Assembly: GCF_000741715.1 (NCBI RefSeq)
Contig: NZ_JGZN01000004.1
Span: 62,001 to 126,000 of the forward strand
Direction of reading: 5' to 3'
Length of the DNA: 64,000 nt
DNA from: Bifidobacterium saguini DSM 23967
GTDB lineage: Bacteria > Actinomycetota > Actinomycetes > Actinomycetales > Bifidobacteriaceae
This document shows, piece after piece, positions 1-9,061 of the stretch. The notes beneath the pieces were generated by a model. That model was given only the letters and a program-made list of their open reading frames with translations, was not told the DNA's origin and ran no database searches. Every line of letters starts with the position of its first letter. Within the stretch, counting starts at the first letter, position 1. The translations under genes and the position numbers were made by a program.

Positions 1-408
1 ATGGAATATTGTGTAATCTTCGTTGCTTTTAGCTGGAACCAGCGTCACGATGCCTGCGGAGGCCATCGCATTGGCGATATCGCCGAAATCTTCGGCCCCA
101 CTGGTACCGGAGCCATGAATGAACAGGCAGGCTGGGCGCGCGCCTGGAGCATTGATTGGTTCGCGCAGCACTGCAGGCAATGTTTCACCATCGCCAATAT
201 CAACGGAAAGCTGGGTTTCGCGAGTTTGATACTGTCCTTCGTGAGCAATGGATATGCTCGCTGGAACGATGGCAGGGTCGGAGGAGGTTACGGCGATGTG
301 GTCGGTATATGGCTTGCTTTTCCAACGCGGCATCATGGCCCAGCCGAGTAGCGCGCAGATAAGCATCAGCACTAGCGCAATGCATGCAATGCGCGCCACT
401 CGTTTCAT
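1..408 (-). CDS. Alpha/beta hydrolase, N-terminal part (runs off left edge)
   Basis: The reading frame is open from an ATG at 408 to the window edge, giving 136 residues without a stop. The first 25 or so residues form one hydrophobic segment (ALVLMLICALLGWAMM), so the protein is membrane-anchored or secreted. Further on, LFIHGSGTSGAEDFGDIA resembles the oxyanion-hole HG region of alpha/beta hydrolases of the dienelactone hydrolase or acyl-peptidase type. The nucleophile serine and the rest of the catalytic triad lie outside the window, so the substrate cannot be judged. An AGGAGG ribosome site stands 4 bases before the ATG, which fixes the start. Confidence 0.72.
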   Translation of the reverse strand, partial: MKRVARIACIALVLMLICALLGWAMMPRWKSKPYTDHIAVTSSDPAIVPASISIAHEGQYQTRETQLSVDIGDGETLPAVLREPINAPGARPACLFIHGSGTSGAEDFGDIANAMASAGIVTLVPAKSNEDYTIFH

Positions 409-480
409 CACAGCCTCCTGATTTCACACATCGGATATTAGGTGTACTCGCAACACTGCCCAATCTCAACGGATGTTGAC

Positions 481-529
481 GCTCCCCCTCAGTCTGCTAT
501 CGCAGTCAGCCCCCTCATGGAGGGGAGCC
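481..529. repeat. Palindromic intergenic repeat, family 1 (CTCCCTC/GAGGGAG)
   Basis: A first part resembling CTCAGTCTGCTATCGCAGTC is followed by a stem of CCCCCTC paired with GAGGGG. It lies 12 bases downstream of the next minus-strand gene's stop. Related copies occur at 5483, 6699, 13937, 28119, 29419, 31201, 59437 and 60028. It may also act as a transcription terminator, but no long T run follows. Confidence 0.7.
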
Positions 530-541
530 TAAAAGAAGGAG

Positions 542-1405
542 CTATTGTTGTTGTGTTTTCTTGGCGCCTAAAACAGCCCAGACAATCGCTACGATCACCA
601 GAATCGCACCGACTGCACCACAGATGATCGCAGTCAACATGCGCGGATCAATGTAGAAACTTTCAACGAGCAATCCGGGGAATGCCCAGCCGAACAGCAA
701 GCCGATAACACCGATAATCAGGCCCAGAACGCCGAAGATGACGGTCAGAACACTGATATCATGCTTGGGTTTCTTCAACTCAGAGGCTGTCACGGCAGCG
801 GCAGCCGGAACGTCTGGGGCAGATGATTCCTGCTGGTTTGGCTCTTCGCAATCTTGCGGACTATCGGAGACAGCATCGGCTTGAGGCGAGGGCACATCAT
901 CTGCAGACTGAGCGAACGCTTCCATCAGCGGCACATTCAAATCCGGCTGAACTGGAGTTTCCGGTGCAATCTCAGCAGATGAGGCATCGGCCGCCACGGA
1001 TTCTTGAGTATCTGATTCCGCATTGTCCGGTTCTTCCACATCAGCCACCGACTGTAATGTAATCGTATCCGTTTCCGTCTGCTCGCTATCTGCAGACTTC
1101 TCAACGTGAGGCTCAATCACTTGAGTTTCAGCGGCTTGGGATTCGGAATCGATCGCAGTCATTGGCTGAGTAAGACTCTCGTCAGGCGTCTGCTGTTCGA
1201 CGTTCAGCACCTGAGTCTGCTGATTATCATTTGCAGTGGGCAGCACCTGGGTCTGACTGCCGTCAGCTACCGATTCGAATACCTTGGTCTCACTGACTGC
1301 GGCGTCCGTCTGCGATTCCATCGCAGACTCCGTGGGAATAATCTGAGTCTGGCTCTCATCCTCAACGGATTGGAATTCCTTGGTTGCATTGATATCGTCA
1401 GTCAT
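542..1405 (-). CDS. Acidic membrane protein with two C-terminal membrane segments
   Basis: The protein has 287 residues. About 190 residues rich in E, D, Q, S and T contain loose repeats of the SQTQVLPT type and should be disordered. Two membrane segments follow (around VLTVIFGVLGLIIGVIGLLF and the final AIICGAVGAILVIVAIVWAV), ending in KKTQQQ. I chose the ATG at 1405 over the longer frame because GGAGG lies 6 bases upstream and because this start overlaps the end of the PspC gene by 8 bases, which suggests translational coupling. I do not recognise a named family. Its place behind a PspC protein suggests an envelope role, which is inference. Confidence 0.75.
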   Translation of the reverse strand: MTDDINATKEFQSVEDESQTQIIPTESAMESQTDAAVSETKVFESVADGSQTQVLPTANDNQQTQVLNVEQQTPDESLTQPMTAIDSESQAAETQVIEPHVEKSADSEQTETDTITLQSVADVEEPDNAESDTQESVAADASSAEIAPETPVQPDLNVPLMEAFAQSADDVPSPQADAVSDSPQDCEEPNQQESSAPDVPAAAAVTASELKKPKHDISVLTVIFGVLGLIIGVIGLLFGWAFPGLLVESFYIDPRMLTAIICGAVGAILVIVAIVWAVLGAKKTQQQ

Positions 1406-3353
1406 TGTTCGCCTCCTTGCTGGCATCGCCGGAATCATTGCCGGAATTATCGGGCTGCTGATTCCAAGGCGAGTAATCACTTTCCTCGTCCAGATACTGC
1501 TGGCGTTCAACGTTGCCGCTTTCAGTGCCGTACTTGTCGGCGTATTGCTGGAAGTCATCATCCTCCCAGTCGGACGCGTACACCACATTCACGCGGCCTT
1601 CCACGGTGTAGGGCACGGCGATCAGCAGCTCGGGGCCTGATTCCGGCATCAAGTCAGTTTGGTTCGCCATCCATTCGTAGTTCTTCGCGCCTATAGGCGC
1701 GGTATCGAATGGAGAGTCACCGTCCAAGCTGAAGTTGAAGCTACCGGAAGTGTCATACACCAGTGCGTATTTGCCGCCGACACTGGTTGGCCCGACCATA
1801 TACCCGTACTGCCCCTCGCCGAAGCCGTACGTGCAACCGTCTGGCAGAATGATATGCACCTGAGCGCTTCTCGCGGCCACCTTGATGGTGCCAACCGGAC
1901 AATTACTGGTAATGGTTTTGCCGCTATGCGCTTTCACCTGATGGGGTGCATGCGTGTCGTCCCAGGCAGACAAATCGAGGATGGCTTTGCTCTGTTCGTA
2001 GCTATCGCCACTGAATGCCACACCTTTTTCGAGTTTCTTGAACGTGTGGTCGCTGGAGTCAGACGCAAACGTACGACCGACCTGTACCTCGCTCATGTCG
2101 TACCAGTTCTCGGAACTTGCGTTCTTCGTCAGTTCAATGGTTTGCAATGTGTTCTGCCTATCGGCAAGCGTGTAGTGATACCAATAGACCGAATAGGTGC
2201 TGCACACCATAATCATGCAGGCCGCGCAGAATCCGGCGATGAGACCCAGCGGAATCAAACCTCCAGTTCGCCGGCCTTTCATGCCCAGCACTACGACCAC
2301 AATGCCCATCAGCACGCACAGCGCGGAAATCCATACGGTTCCCCAGCGCACAATGGATTCGATACCCAGATCGTTGAACCAAATCCATCCCATCAAAGCA
2401 GCGAAGGAGATGCAGGAAATACCCAAGATGCTTAACACCATAATCGGGCCAGCCGGCTTGCGACGCTTGGATTTGTGGGGAACGGTGTCCGGCACGACTG
2501 ACGCAGCGGGTGCGGAGTAGTCCGCTGCAGGCTGAGTGGCGCCGACAACATTCTCCCGCACAGCAGGCTGTGAAACACCCTGTGAAACATAGAGAGGTGA
2601 CGGCTGCCCAGCCTGTGGCACGAAAGGTCCTGGATTACTTTGGGTAGGAGACTGCGACGCGGCTTGAGACGGTTGCTGCGGCATCGCACCTGCTTGAGGC
2701 GTTGGCTGAGACTCACCCGGATACGGTGCCGCGCCCGGATTGGCTTGCCTATACGATGCCGGCGAACCATACGGGGCATACGGAGCAGTCGGCGCACCAT
2801 TGGGCATGGCGTTGGGGACAGCGGGACCAGCCGCATACCCATATGGCGGGTATGGCACCGGCCCGTTAGCGCCACGAGCGCGAGCGCCAAAACCATAACC
2901 CTCACGCTGGCGAATACCGATTTTCATCAGCCACCACAAAGCGATTGCCGCCACCACGATGCTCGCCCAGCCAGCACCTGGAATCAACAGCGCCACCGCC
3001 AGGAACACGAAGCAGCCAAGGCAGTTCCAGTCCCATCGTCCGGCGATCAACTCTTCGGCCAAGATTCGACCATCGCGCACATCCGGCATGAAGAACCAGC
3101 CGAATGCGTAGAGCGCGGCACCGAAGCCGAAGAACAGCGTAGCGATGATGACCAGCGCACGCACCAGCGTCGGACTCCAACCGAGCCGGGCGGCGATGCC
3201 ACTGCATACGCCGCCAATCCACCGGTCGTCGCCACGCATCAGACCACTCGACCGGATCCATGTGAAGAGACGCCGCGGAGCCTTGCCATTGGCACTGCCA
3301 GTGCCAATGCCCTCACGCGGCGGTTGGTATTGGTTCATATTCGGATTGCTCAT
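1398..3353 (-). CDS. PspC-domain membrane protein
   Basis: This protein of about 651 residues has a PspC domain near the N terminus (RWIGGVCSGIAARLGW followed by a hydrophobic hairpin). Next comes a proline-, alanine- and glutamine-rich linker of some 150 residues. Three or four membrane segments follow, then a C-terminal domain of about 250 residues resembling the beta-rich LiaF-like/DUF2154 type, and an acidic tail. PspC proteins sense or relay envelope stress. A PspC histidine kinase and regulator lie divergently 113 bases away, so this is probably their partner or target. The start is uncertain: the ATG at 3353 has only GGAA nearby, and an ATG at 3383 would add 10 residues. Confidence 0.8.
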   Translation of the reverse strand: MSNPNMNQYQPPREGIGTGSANGKAPRRLFTWIRSSGLMRGDDRWIGGVCSGIAARLGWSPTLVRALVIIATLFFGFGAALYAFGWFFMPDVRDGRILAEELIAGRWDWNCLGCFVFLAVALLIPGAGWASIVVAAIALWWLMKIGIRQREGYGFGARARGANGPVPYPPYGYAAGPAVPNAMPNGAPTAPYAPYGSPASYRQANPGAAPYPGESQPTPQAGAMPQQPSQAASQSPTQSNPGPFVPQAGQPSPLYVSQGVSQPAVRENVVGATQPAADYSAPAASVVPDTVPHKSKRRKPAGPIMVLSILGISCISFAALMGWIWFNDLGIESIVRWGTVWISALCVLMGIVVVVLGMKGRRTGGLIPLGLIAGFCAACMIMVCSTYSVYWYHYTLADRQNTLQTIELTKNASSENWYDMSEVQVGRTFASDSSDHTFKKLEKGVAFSGDSYEQSKAILDLSAWDDTHAPHQVKAHSGKTITSNCPVGTIKVAARSAQVHIILPDGCTYGFGEGQYGYMVGPTSVGGKYALVYDTSGSFNFSLDGDSPFDTAPIGAKNYEWMANQTDLMPESGPELLIAVPYTVEGRVNVVYASDWEDDDFQQYADKYGTESGNVERQQYLDEESDYSPWNQQPDNSGNDSGDASKEANND

Positions 3354-3454
3354 AGTTCCATTACAGCGCTTGACTGGTGCCATACTCCCCCGAAACCACC
3401 CTGATTCATCCCTGAACCCGGGCTTAAAACTCGGTGATGACTCCCTAAGCGCGG

Positions 3455-3467
3455 CACAATAGAACTA
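3455..3467 (+). promoter_or_regulatory. Leaderless promoter of the PspC histidine kinase
   Basis: CACAAT at 3455-3460 lies six bases before the ATG at 3467, the spacing expected if transcription starts at the A of the start codon. No Shine-Dalgarno sequence is present. Confidence 0.5.
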
Positions 3468-4789
3468 TGACTTCACCCACACTGCAGGCCTCCGAGCCTT
3501 TACTGCCCGCGCGCATGCCGTTGATGCGCCCTAAACGTGGCCGCTGGCTTACCGGCGTATGCCAAGGCGTTGCGTTGCATTTGGGTATTTCCGTAGTATG
3601 GGTGCGCTTGGCGTTCATTGTGCTGACCATGCTCTACGGTGCTGGCATTGTTGCATATGTATTCTTGTGGATTTTTGTGCCCGCAGGCAATCCGGTAGCC
3701 GCCGCAGCAGCACAATCCAACACCATGCCAATCAATCAGGCTCCTTTAGCGCATGGCAATCGCCCTGTGGATGCACAAGGTTCAGCTATTCCTGCAGAAG
3801 ATATTGTCGGCAGTTCCGAATCATTAGCGGACGCGGTCAGGCGAGCGCCAAAACCAGCATTGGTGGCGTTAAGCGGATTCGCACTGATGACCATAGGTCT
3901 CCTATTGTTCAGCGCCGGCGTGGATAATGACATCATCATGCCTTTGTTGCTGGTATTTGCTGGCATCGCTTTGGCGTGGATGAATCTTGCGCCTCGAGGC
4001 ATGCAAGTGTTTTCCATGCTGGGCGGATTGGCGTTGATTTTCGTTGGCTGGGCATTGTATGTGTCCAATGTGTCGTTCATTGGCTGGGGTACTTCGCCTC
4101 GGCGCATTATGGCATCTGGATTGGTGATGATCATTGCAATGGCGACTGCAGTGCTGCCGTGGGCCAATGCCATGCTGCGGCAGCTTACACATGAGCAGTC
4201 TCTGAAAGAGCGCGAGGAGGAGCGCGCGGATATGGCTGCACATTTGCACGATGGCGTATTGCAGACTTTGGCGCTGATTCAGTTGCATGCCAAGGAACCG
4301 GATACCGTGTTCACATTGGCGCGCGCACAGGAGCGAGAATTGCGCGAATGGCTTTATCAGGAGCGAGGCACGTCTGACCGCTCGGTCAGCGCGGGGTTGA
4401 AGGCGATTGCAGCCGAGGTAGAAGACGGCCACGGCAAGCCCATTGAAGTGGTGACTGTGGGCGATGCTCGTCCAAGTGCGCAAACCGATGCGCTATTGGA
4501 TGCCACGCGTCAAGCGCTGGTCAATGCGGTGACGCACGGCGGGGAGCCGATTTCCCTGTATTGCGAGGCCAATGCCTCGCTGGTGGAGGTGTTCGTACGC
4601 GATCATGGCAGCGGATTCGATATCCACGCGATTCCAAAAGACCGACTCGGTATTCGCGAATCGATTATCGGCCGCATTGAGCGGCGCGGCGGTACAGTGG
4701 AAATCGTATCCAGAGCGGGATGGGGAACCGAAGTGCGCATGCACATGCCGATAGCGCCTACTGCAACACAGCAAGGAGAGAAGGAATGA
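3467..4789 (+). CDS. PspC-domain sensor histidine kinase (LuxR-type two-component system)
   Basis: The protein has 440 residues. A PspC domain occupies about residues 20-70 (GRWLTGVCQGVALHLGISVVWVRLAF). Four or so more membrane segments follow to about residue 235. The dimerisation box HLHDGVLQTLALIQ carries the phospho-accepting His of the HisKA_3 class, and a HATPase_c domain ends the protein (DATRQALVNAVTHGG for the N box, VRDHGSGFD for the G1 box). It should autophosphorylate on His and pass phosphate to the regulator encoded next, whose start overlaps this stop (ATGA). The layout resembles actinobacterial envelope-stress kinases related to LiaS and MacS. Confidence 0.9.
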   Translation: MTSPTLQASEPLLPARMPLMRPKRGRWLTGVCQGVALHLGISVVWVRLAFIVLTMLYGAGIVAYVFLWIFVPAGNPVAAAAAQSNTMPINQAPLAHGNRPVDAQGSAIPAEDIVGSSESLADAVRRAPKPALVALSGFALMTIGLLLFSAGVDNDIIMPLLLVFAGIALAWMNLAPRGMQVFSMLGGLALIFVGWALYVSNVSFIGWGTSPRRIMASGLVMIIAMATAVLPWANAMLRQLTHEQSLKEREEERADMAAHLHDGVLQTLALIQLHAKEPDTVFTLARAQERELREWLYQERGTSDRSVSAGLKAIAAEVEDGHGKPIEVVTVGDARPSAQTDALLDATRQALVNAVTHGGEPISLYCEANASLVEVFVRDHGSGFDIHAIPKDRLGIRESIIGRIERRGGTVEIVSRAGWGTEVRMHMPIAPTATQQGEKE

Positions 4790-5457
4790 GCGAGAAGATT
4801 CGCGTGGCAGTGGTGGATGACCACGAGATGTTTCGTGCCGGTGTGATCGCCACGCTGAAGAATACGTTCGATATTGTGGGGCAGGCTGCGGATGTGCCCA
4901 GTTCGGTGGCGATGGTTGCGCAGGTCAAACCGCAGGTGGTGCTGCTTGACGTGCATGTGCCGGGTGGCGAAGGTGGAGGCGGCGCTGAGATCTTGCTGAA
5001 ATCCCGCCCCTACTCCCCCGATACGGTATTTCTGGCACTGTCGGTATCCGATGCGCCGCAGGATGTGGGTTCGGTGATTCGCGCCGGAGCGCAAGGGTAT
5101 GTGACGAAAACCATCACCGGCGCTGATTTGATTTCCTCGATTAAGCAGGTGCATGAAGGATACGCCGTGTTCTCACCGAAATTGGCCGGCTTTGTGCTCT
5201 CCGCATTCCAAGGTGGCTCATATGGCGGCGCTGCTTCCGATGCGCCAGTACATGATGAGGAACTTGATCGCTTGTCTGCTCGCGAGCAGGAAGTAATGCG
5301 GCTGATCGCTCGCGGATACACCTATAAAGAAGTGGCTGCTGAGCTCTTTATTTCGATTAAGACCGTGGAAACGCATGTGAGCTCGGTGCTCAGAAAGCTT
5401 CAGCTTTCCAACCGCACCGAGCTCACACGTTGGGCCGTTGATAGACGGATTGTATAG
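4786..5457 (+). CDS. LuxR/NarL-family response regulator
   Basis: This response regulator of 223 residues has an N-terminal receiver domain with acidic pocket VVDDHE, phospho-acceptor Asp in VVLLDVHVPGG, and the switch lysine in YVTKTITG. The C-terminal LuxR helix-turn-helix is SAREQEVMRLIARG...KTVETHVSSVLRKL. The ATG overlaps the kinase stop by 4 bases and GGAGAGAAGGA lies directly upstream, so the pair is translationally coupled. Likely targets are the divergent PspC operon and other envelope genes (inference). Family repeats follow the stop. Confidence 0.93.
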   Translation: MSEKIRVAVVDDHEMFRAGVIATLKNTFDIVGQAADVPSSVAMVAQVKPQVVLLDVHVPGGEGGGGAEILLKSRPYSPDTVFLALSVSDAPQDVGSVIRAGAQGYVTKTITGADLISSIKQVHEGYAVFSPKLAGFVLSAFQGGSYGGAASDAPVHDEELDRLSAREQEVMRLIARGYTYKEVAAELFISIKTVETHVSSVLRKLQLSNRTELTRWAVDRRIV

Positions 5458-5482
5458 GTCTTACAGACTGTTTCCTAGGTCT

Positions 5483-5524
5483 CTCCCTCAGTCCGCTACG
5501 CGGTCAGCTCCCTCAGAGGGAGCC
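5483..5524. repeat. Palindromic intergenic repeat, family 1
   Basis: CTCCCTCAGTCCGCTACGCG is followed by GTCAGCTCCCTCAGAGGGAGCC. It lies between the convergent response regulator and galE, 13 bases past the galE stop. It is the clearest copy of the family core in the window. Confidence 0.75.
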
Positions 5525-5536
5525 AGAAAGGGGAGG

Positions 5537-6559
5537 TCACTTGGCGTCGCGGAAACCGTTCGGGTTCTTGATCTGCCAGTTCAGGGAGGACTTGGCCATA
5601 TCGTCGATGGTCAGCTCGGCCTTCCAATCCAGCTCGCGGGCGGCCTTGGAAGCGTCAGCGTAGCAGGCGGCGATGTCGCCGGGGCGGCGAGGCTTGATCA
5701 CGTACGGAATCGCGTGGCCAGCGGCCTTCTCGTAAGCCTTGATGACCTCAAGCACGGAGTATCCGTGGCCGGTACCCAGGTTGTAGGTGAACACACCGGA
5801 CTTTTCGATGTGATCGATAACGGCCACATGGCCCTTGGCCAGATCGACAACGTGAATGTAGTCGCGCACGCCGGTGCCGTCCGGAGTGTCGTAATCGTCG
5901 CCGAAGACCTGTACAGCCTTGAGTTCGCCAATGGCAACCTTGGCCACGTACGGGGTCAGGTTGGCCGGAATGCCCTTCGGATCTTCGCCCAACAGGCCGG
6001 ACTCGTGAGCGCCAACCGGGTTGAAGTAACGCAGCAGCACGATGGTCCACTCCGGATCAGCCACATGCACATCGCGCAGAATCTGCTCCTGGAACAGCTT
6101 GGAGGTGCCGTACGGGTTGGTGGTGCCACCGGTCGGAGTCTCCTCGGTGATCGGCAGTTCCTTCGGGGAACCATACACGGTAGCGGAAGACGAGAAGATG
6201 ATCTTCTTGACGTTGTGTGCACGCATCACCTTGAGCAGCACCAGCGTGGAGTACAGGTTGTTGTCGTAGTACTCAATCGGCTTGGCCACGGATTCGCCCA
6301 CAGCCTTGAGACCTGCAAAGTGGATAACCCAGTCGATTGGGTTCTCATCAAAAATCTTGTTCATCAGGGCTTCGTCGCGCACGTCGCCGTCGTAACGCTT
6401 GATCTTCTTGCCGGTGATCTGCTCAACGCGGTCAAGGGCGATCGGGGAGGAATTGCCGTAGTTGTCTACGGACACCACGTCGTATCCCTTGTTCAACAGC
6501 TCAACGTCAGTGTGGGTGGCAATGAAGCCCGCGCCGCCCGTAACCAGAACAGTGGTCAT
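5537..6559 (-). CDS. galE: UDP-glucose/UDP-GlcNAc 4-epimerase
   Basis: This 340-residue short-chain dehydrogenase/reductase has the NAD site TGGAGFIATHT, the substrate serines FSSSATVYG, and catalytic Tyr and Lys in NPYGTSKLF. The third glycine of the usual GxxGxxG is alanine. The enzyme interconverts UDP-Glc and UDP-Gal and, in the lnp pathway (as LnpD), often UDP-GlcNAc and UDP-GalNAc. In B. longum it is the last gene of lnpA-lnpB-lnpC-lnpD; here it lies straight downstream of lnpA, 175 bases away, with its own promoter. AAGGAG five bases before the ATG at 6559 supports this start over the longer frame. Confidence 0.95.
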   Translation of the reverse strand: MTTVLVTGGAGFIATHTDVELLNKGYDVVSVDNYGNSSPIALDRVEQITGKKIKRYDGDVRDEALMNKIFDENPIDWVIHFAGLKAVGESVAKPIEYYDNNLYSTLVLLKVMRAHNVKKIIFSSSATVYGSPKELPITEETPTGGTTNPYGTSKLFQEQILRDVHVADPEWTIVLLRYFNPVGAHESGLLGEDPKGIPANLTPYVAKVAIGELKAVQVFGDDYDTPDGTGVRDYIHVVDLAKGHVAVIDHIEKSGVFTYNLGTGHGYSVLEVIKAYEKAAGHAIPYVIKPRRPGDIAACYADASKAARELDWKAELTIDDMAKSSLNWQIKNPNGFRDAK

Positions 6560-6572
6560 GTCTTCTCCTTGA

Positions 6573-6611
6573 AGAATGTGCACTTCTGTTTCTAGAATGT
6601 GCACTTTTGTT
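6573..6611 (-). promoter_or_regulatory. Direct repeat in the galE leader
   Basis: AGAATGTGCACTTNTGTT occurs twice (6573-6590 and 6594-6611), 21 bases apart, about two helical turns. Each copy contains the palindrome GTGCAC. Both lie between the proposed galE promoter and its ribosome site. They could bind a regulator; this is inference. Confidence 0.4.
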
Positions 6612-6623
6612 CTTTCATGTATG

Positions 6624-6651
6624 AGTTTACTGCATTTGATTGCAAAATCAA
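6624..6651 (-). promoter_or_regulatory. Promoter of galE
   Basis: On the minus strand, TTGATT (6651-6646) and TAAACT (6629-6624) are 16 bases apart, about 65 bases upstream of the ATG. The -35 box is part of the palindrome TTGATTTTGCAATCAA, which could be an operator. galE can therefore be transcribed apart from lnpA. Confidence 0.5.
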
Positions 6652-6698
6652 GCGCAGTAAGCGGTTCTTGTGTGCTTTTTGTTCACAAAAGAGAACAT

Positions 6699-6725
6699 TG
6701 GCTCCCCTCAGAGAGGGGAGCCAAT
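6699..6725 (-). terminator. Hairpin after lnpA (family 1 repeat)
   Basis: TTGGCTCCCCTC and GAGGGGAGCCAA form a perfect 12-bp stem around a 3-base loop, directly after the lnpA stop. On the minus strand it is followed by a weak T-containing stretch. It may be both a repeat copy and a terminator separating lnpA from galE. Confidence 0.55.
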
Positions 6726-6733
6726 ATATCAGA

Positions 6734-8989
6734 TCAGGCGTTGCGCCAGGCGATGCCGCTGCCTTCGAGGTCGAAGGTCTCGCTGCTGCCATCTTCCAGC
6801 GTGACCGTGGTAGTCTGCGGCTGGTCGGTGTTGTTGATCACGCAGTACAGACCCTGCTCCGGGAAGTGCGCGACCTCGCACTCCGGGTTCGAGGAGCTCC
6901 ATGCCGCGTACTTGCCTTCGTTGTGGGAGGCCCAGAAGAGGATGCGCTCCAGAAGACGGGCGTTGGCGGCCGAGTACGGCAGACCGGACACATACACGCC
7001 ACGGCCTTCGCCGTATTCGTTGACCGCGAGCTGCACCTGGCCGTCGTCGGCCCTGAGCAGCGTCACATCCTCGTTGACCGGGTAGGTGTTGAGCACCGGC
7101 TCGCCGAAGTCGATGCCGCCAAGCGGCTCGATGCCCTGACCACCACCGCAGCCGGACAGCGGGATTCGGTAACCGGCCTTCTCCCATGCCTCGCGGGCCT
7201 GCGGGTCGACCGGCACGTCGGCGGTGATGAAGTGATCCGGGGTGACGGGCGGGAAGTACTTGTCCACGGACAGGGTCTGGTAGCGCTCCTCGTCCACGCC
7301 GAACACGTCGGCCAGCTGGAAGAAGCGGCCGGCCTGGAAGCGAGGCAGCGAGCTCGGCTCGCCCACGCCCACCAGAGCGCCGCCACGGCGCACCCAGGCG
7401 CGCAGCGTCTCAGCCAACTTCGGGTCGGCCCACACGTCGCCGCCAGTGAATGCGGTGTCCACCGGGCCACCGGTAACGATCACGTCGATGTCATCGGCCA
7501 CGCCATGCTCGAGCACGTCATCGAAGCTGATGAAGCGCACGTTCACGCGCATACCGGACAGGGATTCCAGAATGCCGTAGTAGGAATAGGTCTGCTTGTT
7601 CGGCAGCGCGTGGGCCACGGTGAACGCCATCCAGGAGCGCATCTTGCCCCAGGAGTTCAGAATGGCCACGTTCAGCTCGCCCTCGGCCGGCTTGCCGTCC
7701 GTACGATCGTGGATATCGCGGAACTCATCGGCGATGTGGGTCACGGTATCCACGAACTTCGGGAACTTGGCCGCCAGAGACAGGTATCCGCCGTAGCCCA
7801 TACGGGAGATCGGAGAGCGCAGGATGGCGCGACGTGCCTTGCGCCAGTTGTCGAGACCTTCGATGCTTGGATCATTGCCCTCGTAGAAGGTGTCCGGGAA
7901 GAAGTACGGCAGGAAGCGGCCCTCAGTGTACTTGACGCCCGGAATGTCAGCGATCATACGGGTTGTGGTGCCATCGCCAATGGAACCGACCACGGCATCC
8001 AGACCCAGGTCTTCGAAGCCTTCCTTGTATGGCTCAGTGCCGATCCACTGGTCACCAAGGAACATCATCGCTTCCTTGCCCGCGGCATGAGACATATCGG
8101 CAAGCTGCTTGACGTTCTTACGCACGAAGCCGGAGAGGAAGTCGATCCAGTCGCGCTGCGCCTTGCGCGGTACACGCCATGCGCTGTTGTAGGCGCCGCC
8201 GTCCACGAAGTCCTCCGGACGCAGACGGTAGCCGTATTCCTTCTCGAAGTCATCGAGAGCGGCCGGGCTCACAGTGCAGGCGCAGCCAAACCAATCCACG
8301 ATCTTCTCGCGATGCTTCGGATCGAACAGCAGGGTGAACTGGTAGAAGAACGTGGTGAAACGCACCACATCCACCTGCGGATTGTCCTTCAACCACTTCT
8401 CGAACGTGTCGAACACGAACTTGCGGGTGGCCGGATGATAGATGTCAAATGGAATCTCGTGTTCCTTATCGCCCCAGTCATTGGTCAGGTGGTTGTACAT
8501 TTCCACCGGATCCCAGATGATGTAGGCCAGGAAGCTCACCGTGTACTCATGCCATGCGGCAACGCCACTCACATGCACGGTGTCCTCGTCCGCGTCAAGC
8601 GTCCAGTTCGCCGGATCGACGACCTCGCCGGTGGTGCGGTCTACAACCTCCCAATACTTGTGAGGGTCGGCATCACGATTCGGCTTCAGCTGCTCGGCAA
8701 AGAAGCTTTCCATCAGCGGAATATCAACCGTATCCGATTCGGCCAGGATGCGATCGGTCAGCAGATACACCTGCGGGGTTTCATCCATATGCAAGGTGAT
8801 CCACTCGTTATGCGCGCGAGTCGGGAAATATGCGCTGTAGATCTTCTTGCCCAAGGCAAGCACAGCCTCATCCAGATGCGTGCCATCGGAGTTACGGATG
8901 GCATCCGCGCCCCACAGTTCGGCAAGCTCCTTGGTCTTCTCCGCAAAATTCTCCTCGCTAGGCAAGGTGAAGCGGCCGGTGCTAGTCAT
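6734..8989 (-). CDS. lnpA: 1,3-beta-galactosyl-N-acetylhexosamine phosphorylase (GH112)
   Basis: This 751-residue protein has the length of B. longum LnpA and matches it in all stretches I recognise. It phosphorolyses lacto-N-biose and galacto-N-biose, from human milk oligosaccharides and mucin glycans, to galactose 1-phosphate and GlcNAc or GalNAc in the cytoplasm. The general-acid Asp of GH112 falls at residue 313 in FLGDQWIG, the position known for the B. longum enzyme. The gltABC transporter lies upstream and imports the substrate. GGAGAG precedes the ATG. The kinase and uridylyltransferase genes that normally follow are missing here. Confidence 0.97.
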   Translation of the reverse strand: MTSTGRFTLPSEENFAEKTKELAELWGADAIRNSDGTHLDEAVLALGKKIYSAYFPTRAHNEWITLHMDETPQVYLLTDRILAESDTVDIPLMESFFAEQLKPNRDADPHKYWEVVDRTTGEVVDPANWTLDADEDTVHVSGVAAWHEYTVSFLAYIIWDPVEMYNHLTNDWGDKEHEIPFDIYHPATRKFVFDTFEKWLKDNPQVDVVRFTTFFYQFTLLFDPKHREKIVDWFGCACTVSPAALDDFEKEYGYRLRPEDFVDGGAYNSAWRVPRKAQRDWIDFLSGFVRKNVKQLADMSHAAGKEAMMFLGDQWIGTEPYKEGFEDLGLDAVVGSIGDGTTTRMIADIPGVKYTEGRFLPYFFPDTFYEGNDPSIEGLDNWRKARRAILRSPISRMGYGGYLSLAAKFPKFVDTVTHIADEFRDIHDRTDGKPAEGELNVAILNSWGKMRSWMAFTVAHALPNKQTYSYYGILESLSGMRVNVRFISFDDVLEHGVADDIDVIVTGGPVDTAFTGGDVWADPKLAETLRAWVRRGGALVGVGEPSSLPRFQAGRFFQLADVFGVDEERYQTLSVDKYFPPVTPDHFITADVPVDPQAREAWEKAGYRIPLSGCGGGQGIEPLGGIDFGEPVLNTYPVNEDVTLLRADDGQVQLAVNEYGEGRGVYVSGLPYSAANARLLERILFWASHNEGKYAAWSSSNPECEVAHFPEQGLYCVINNTDQPQTTTVTLEDGSSETFDLEGSGIAWRNA

Positions 8990-9032
8990 AGTCTCTCCTT
9001 TGAGGACATTGATTATTTTTTTGGATAATTAA

Positions 9033-9061
9033 ATTGTAAACAATATATGCATATAAAACAA
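9033..9061 (-). promoter_or_regulatory. Promoter of lnpA
   Basis: On the minus strand, TTGTTT (9061-9056) and TACAAT (9038-9033) are exactly 17 bases apart, in an AT-rich stretch about 45 bases upstream of the start codon. lnpA thus has a promoter separate from that of gltA. Confidence 0.6.

Noticed and set aside
6599..9028. 809-codon open frame on the plus strand
   Set aside because: It is exactly antisense to lnpA and arises from GC-rich codon use; its composition (many H, V, R, L) is that of a shadow frame.
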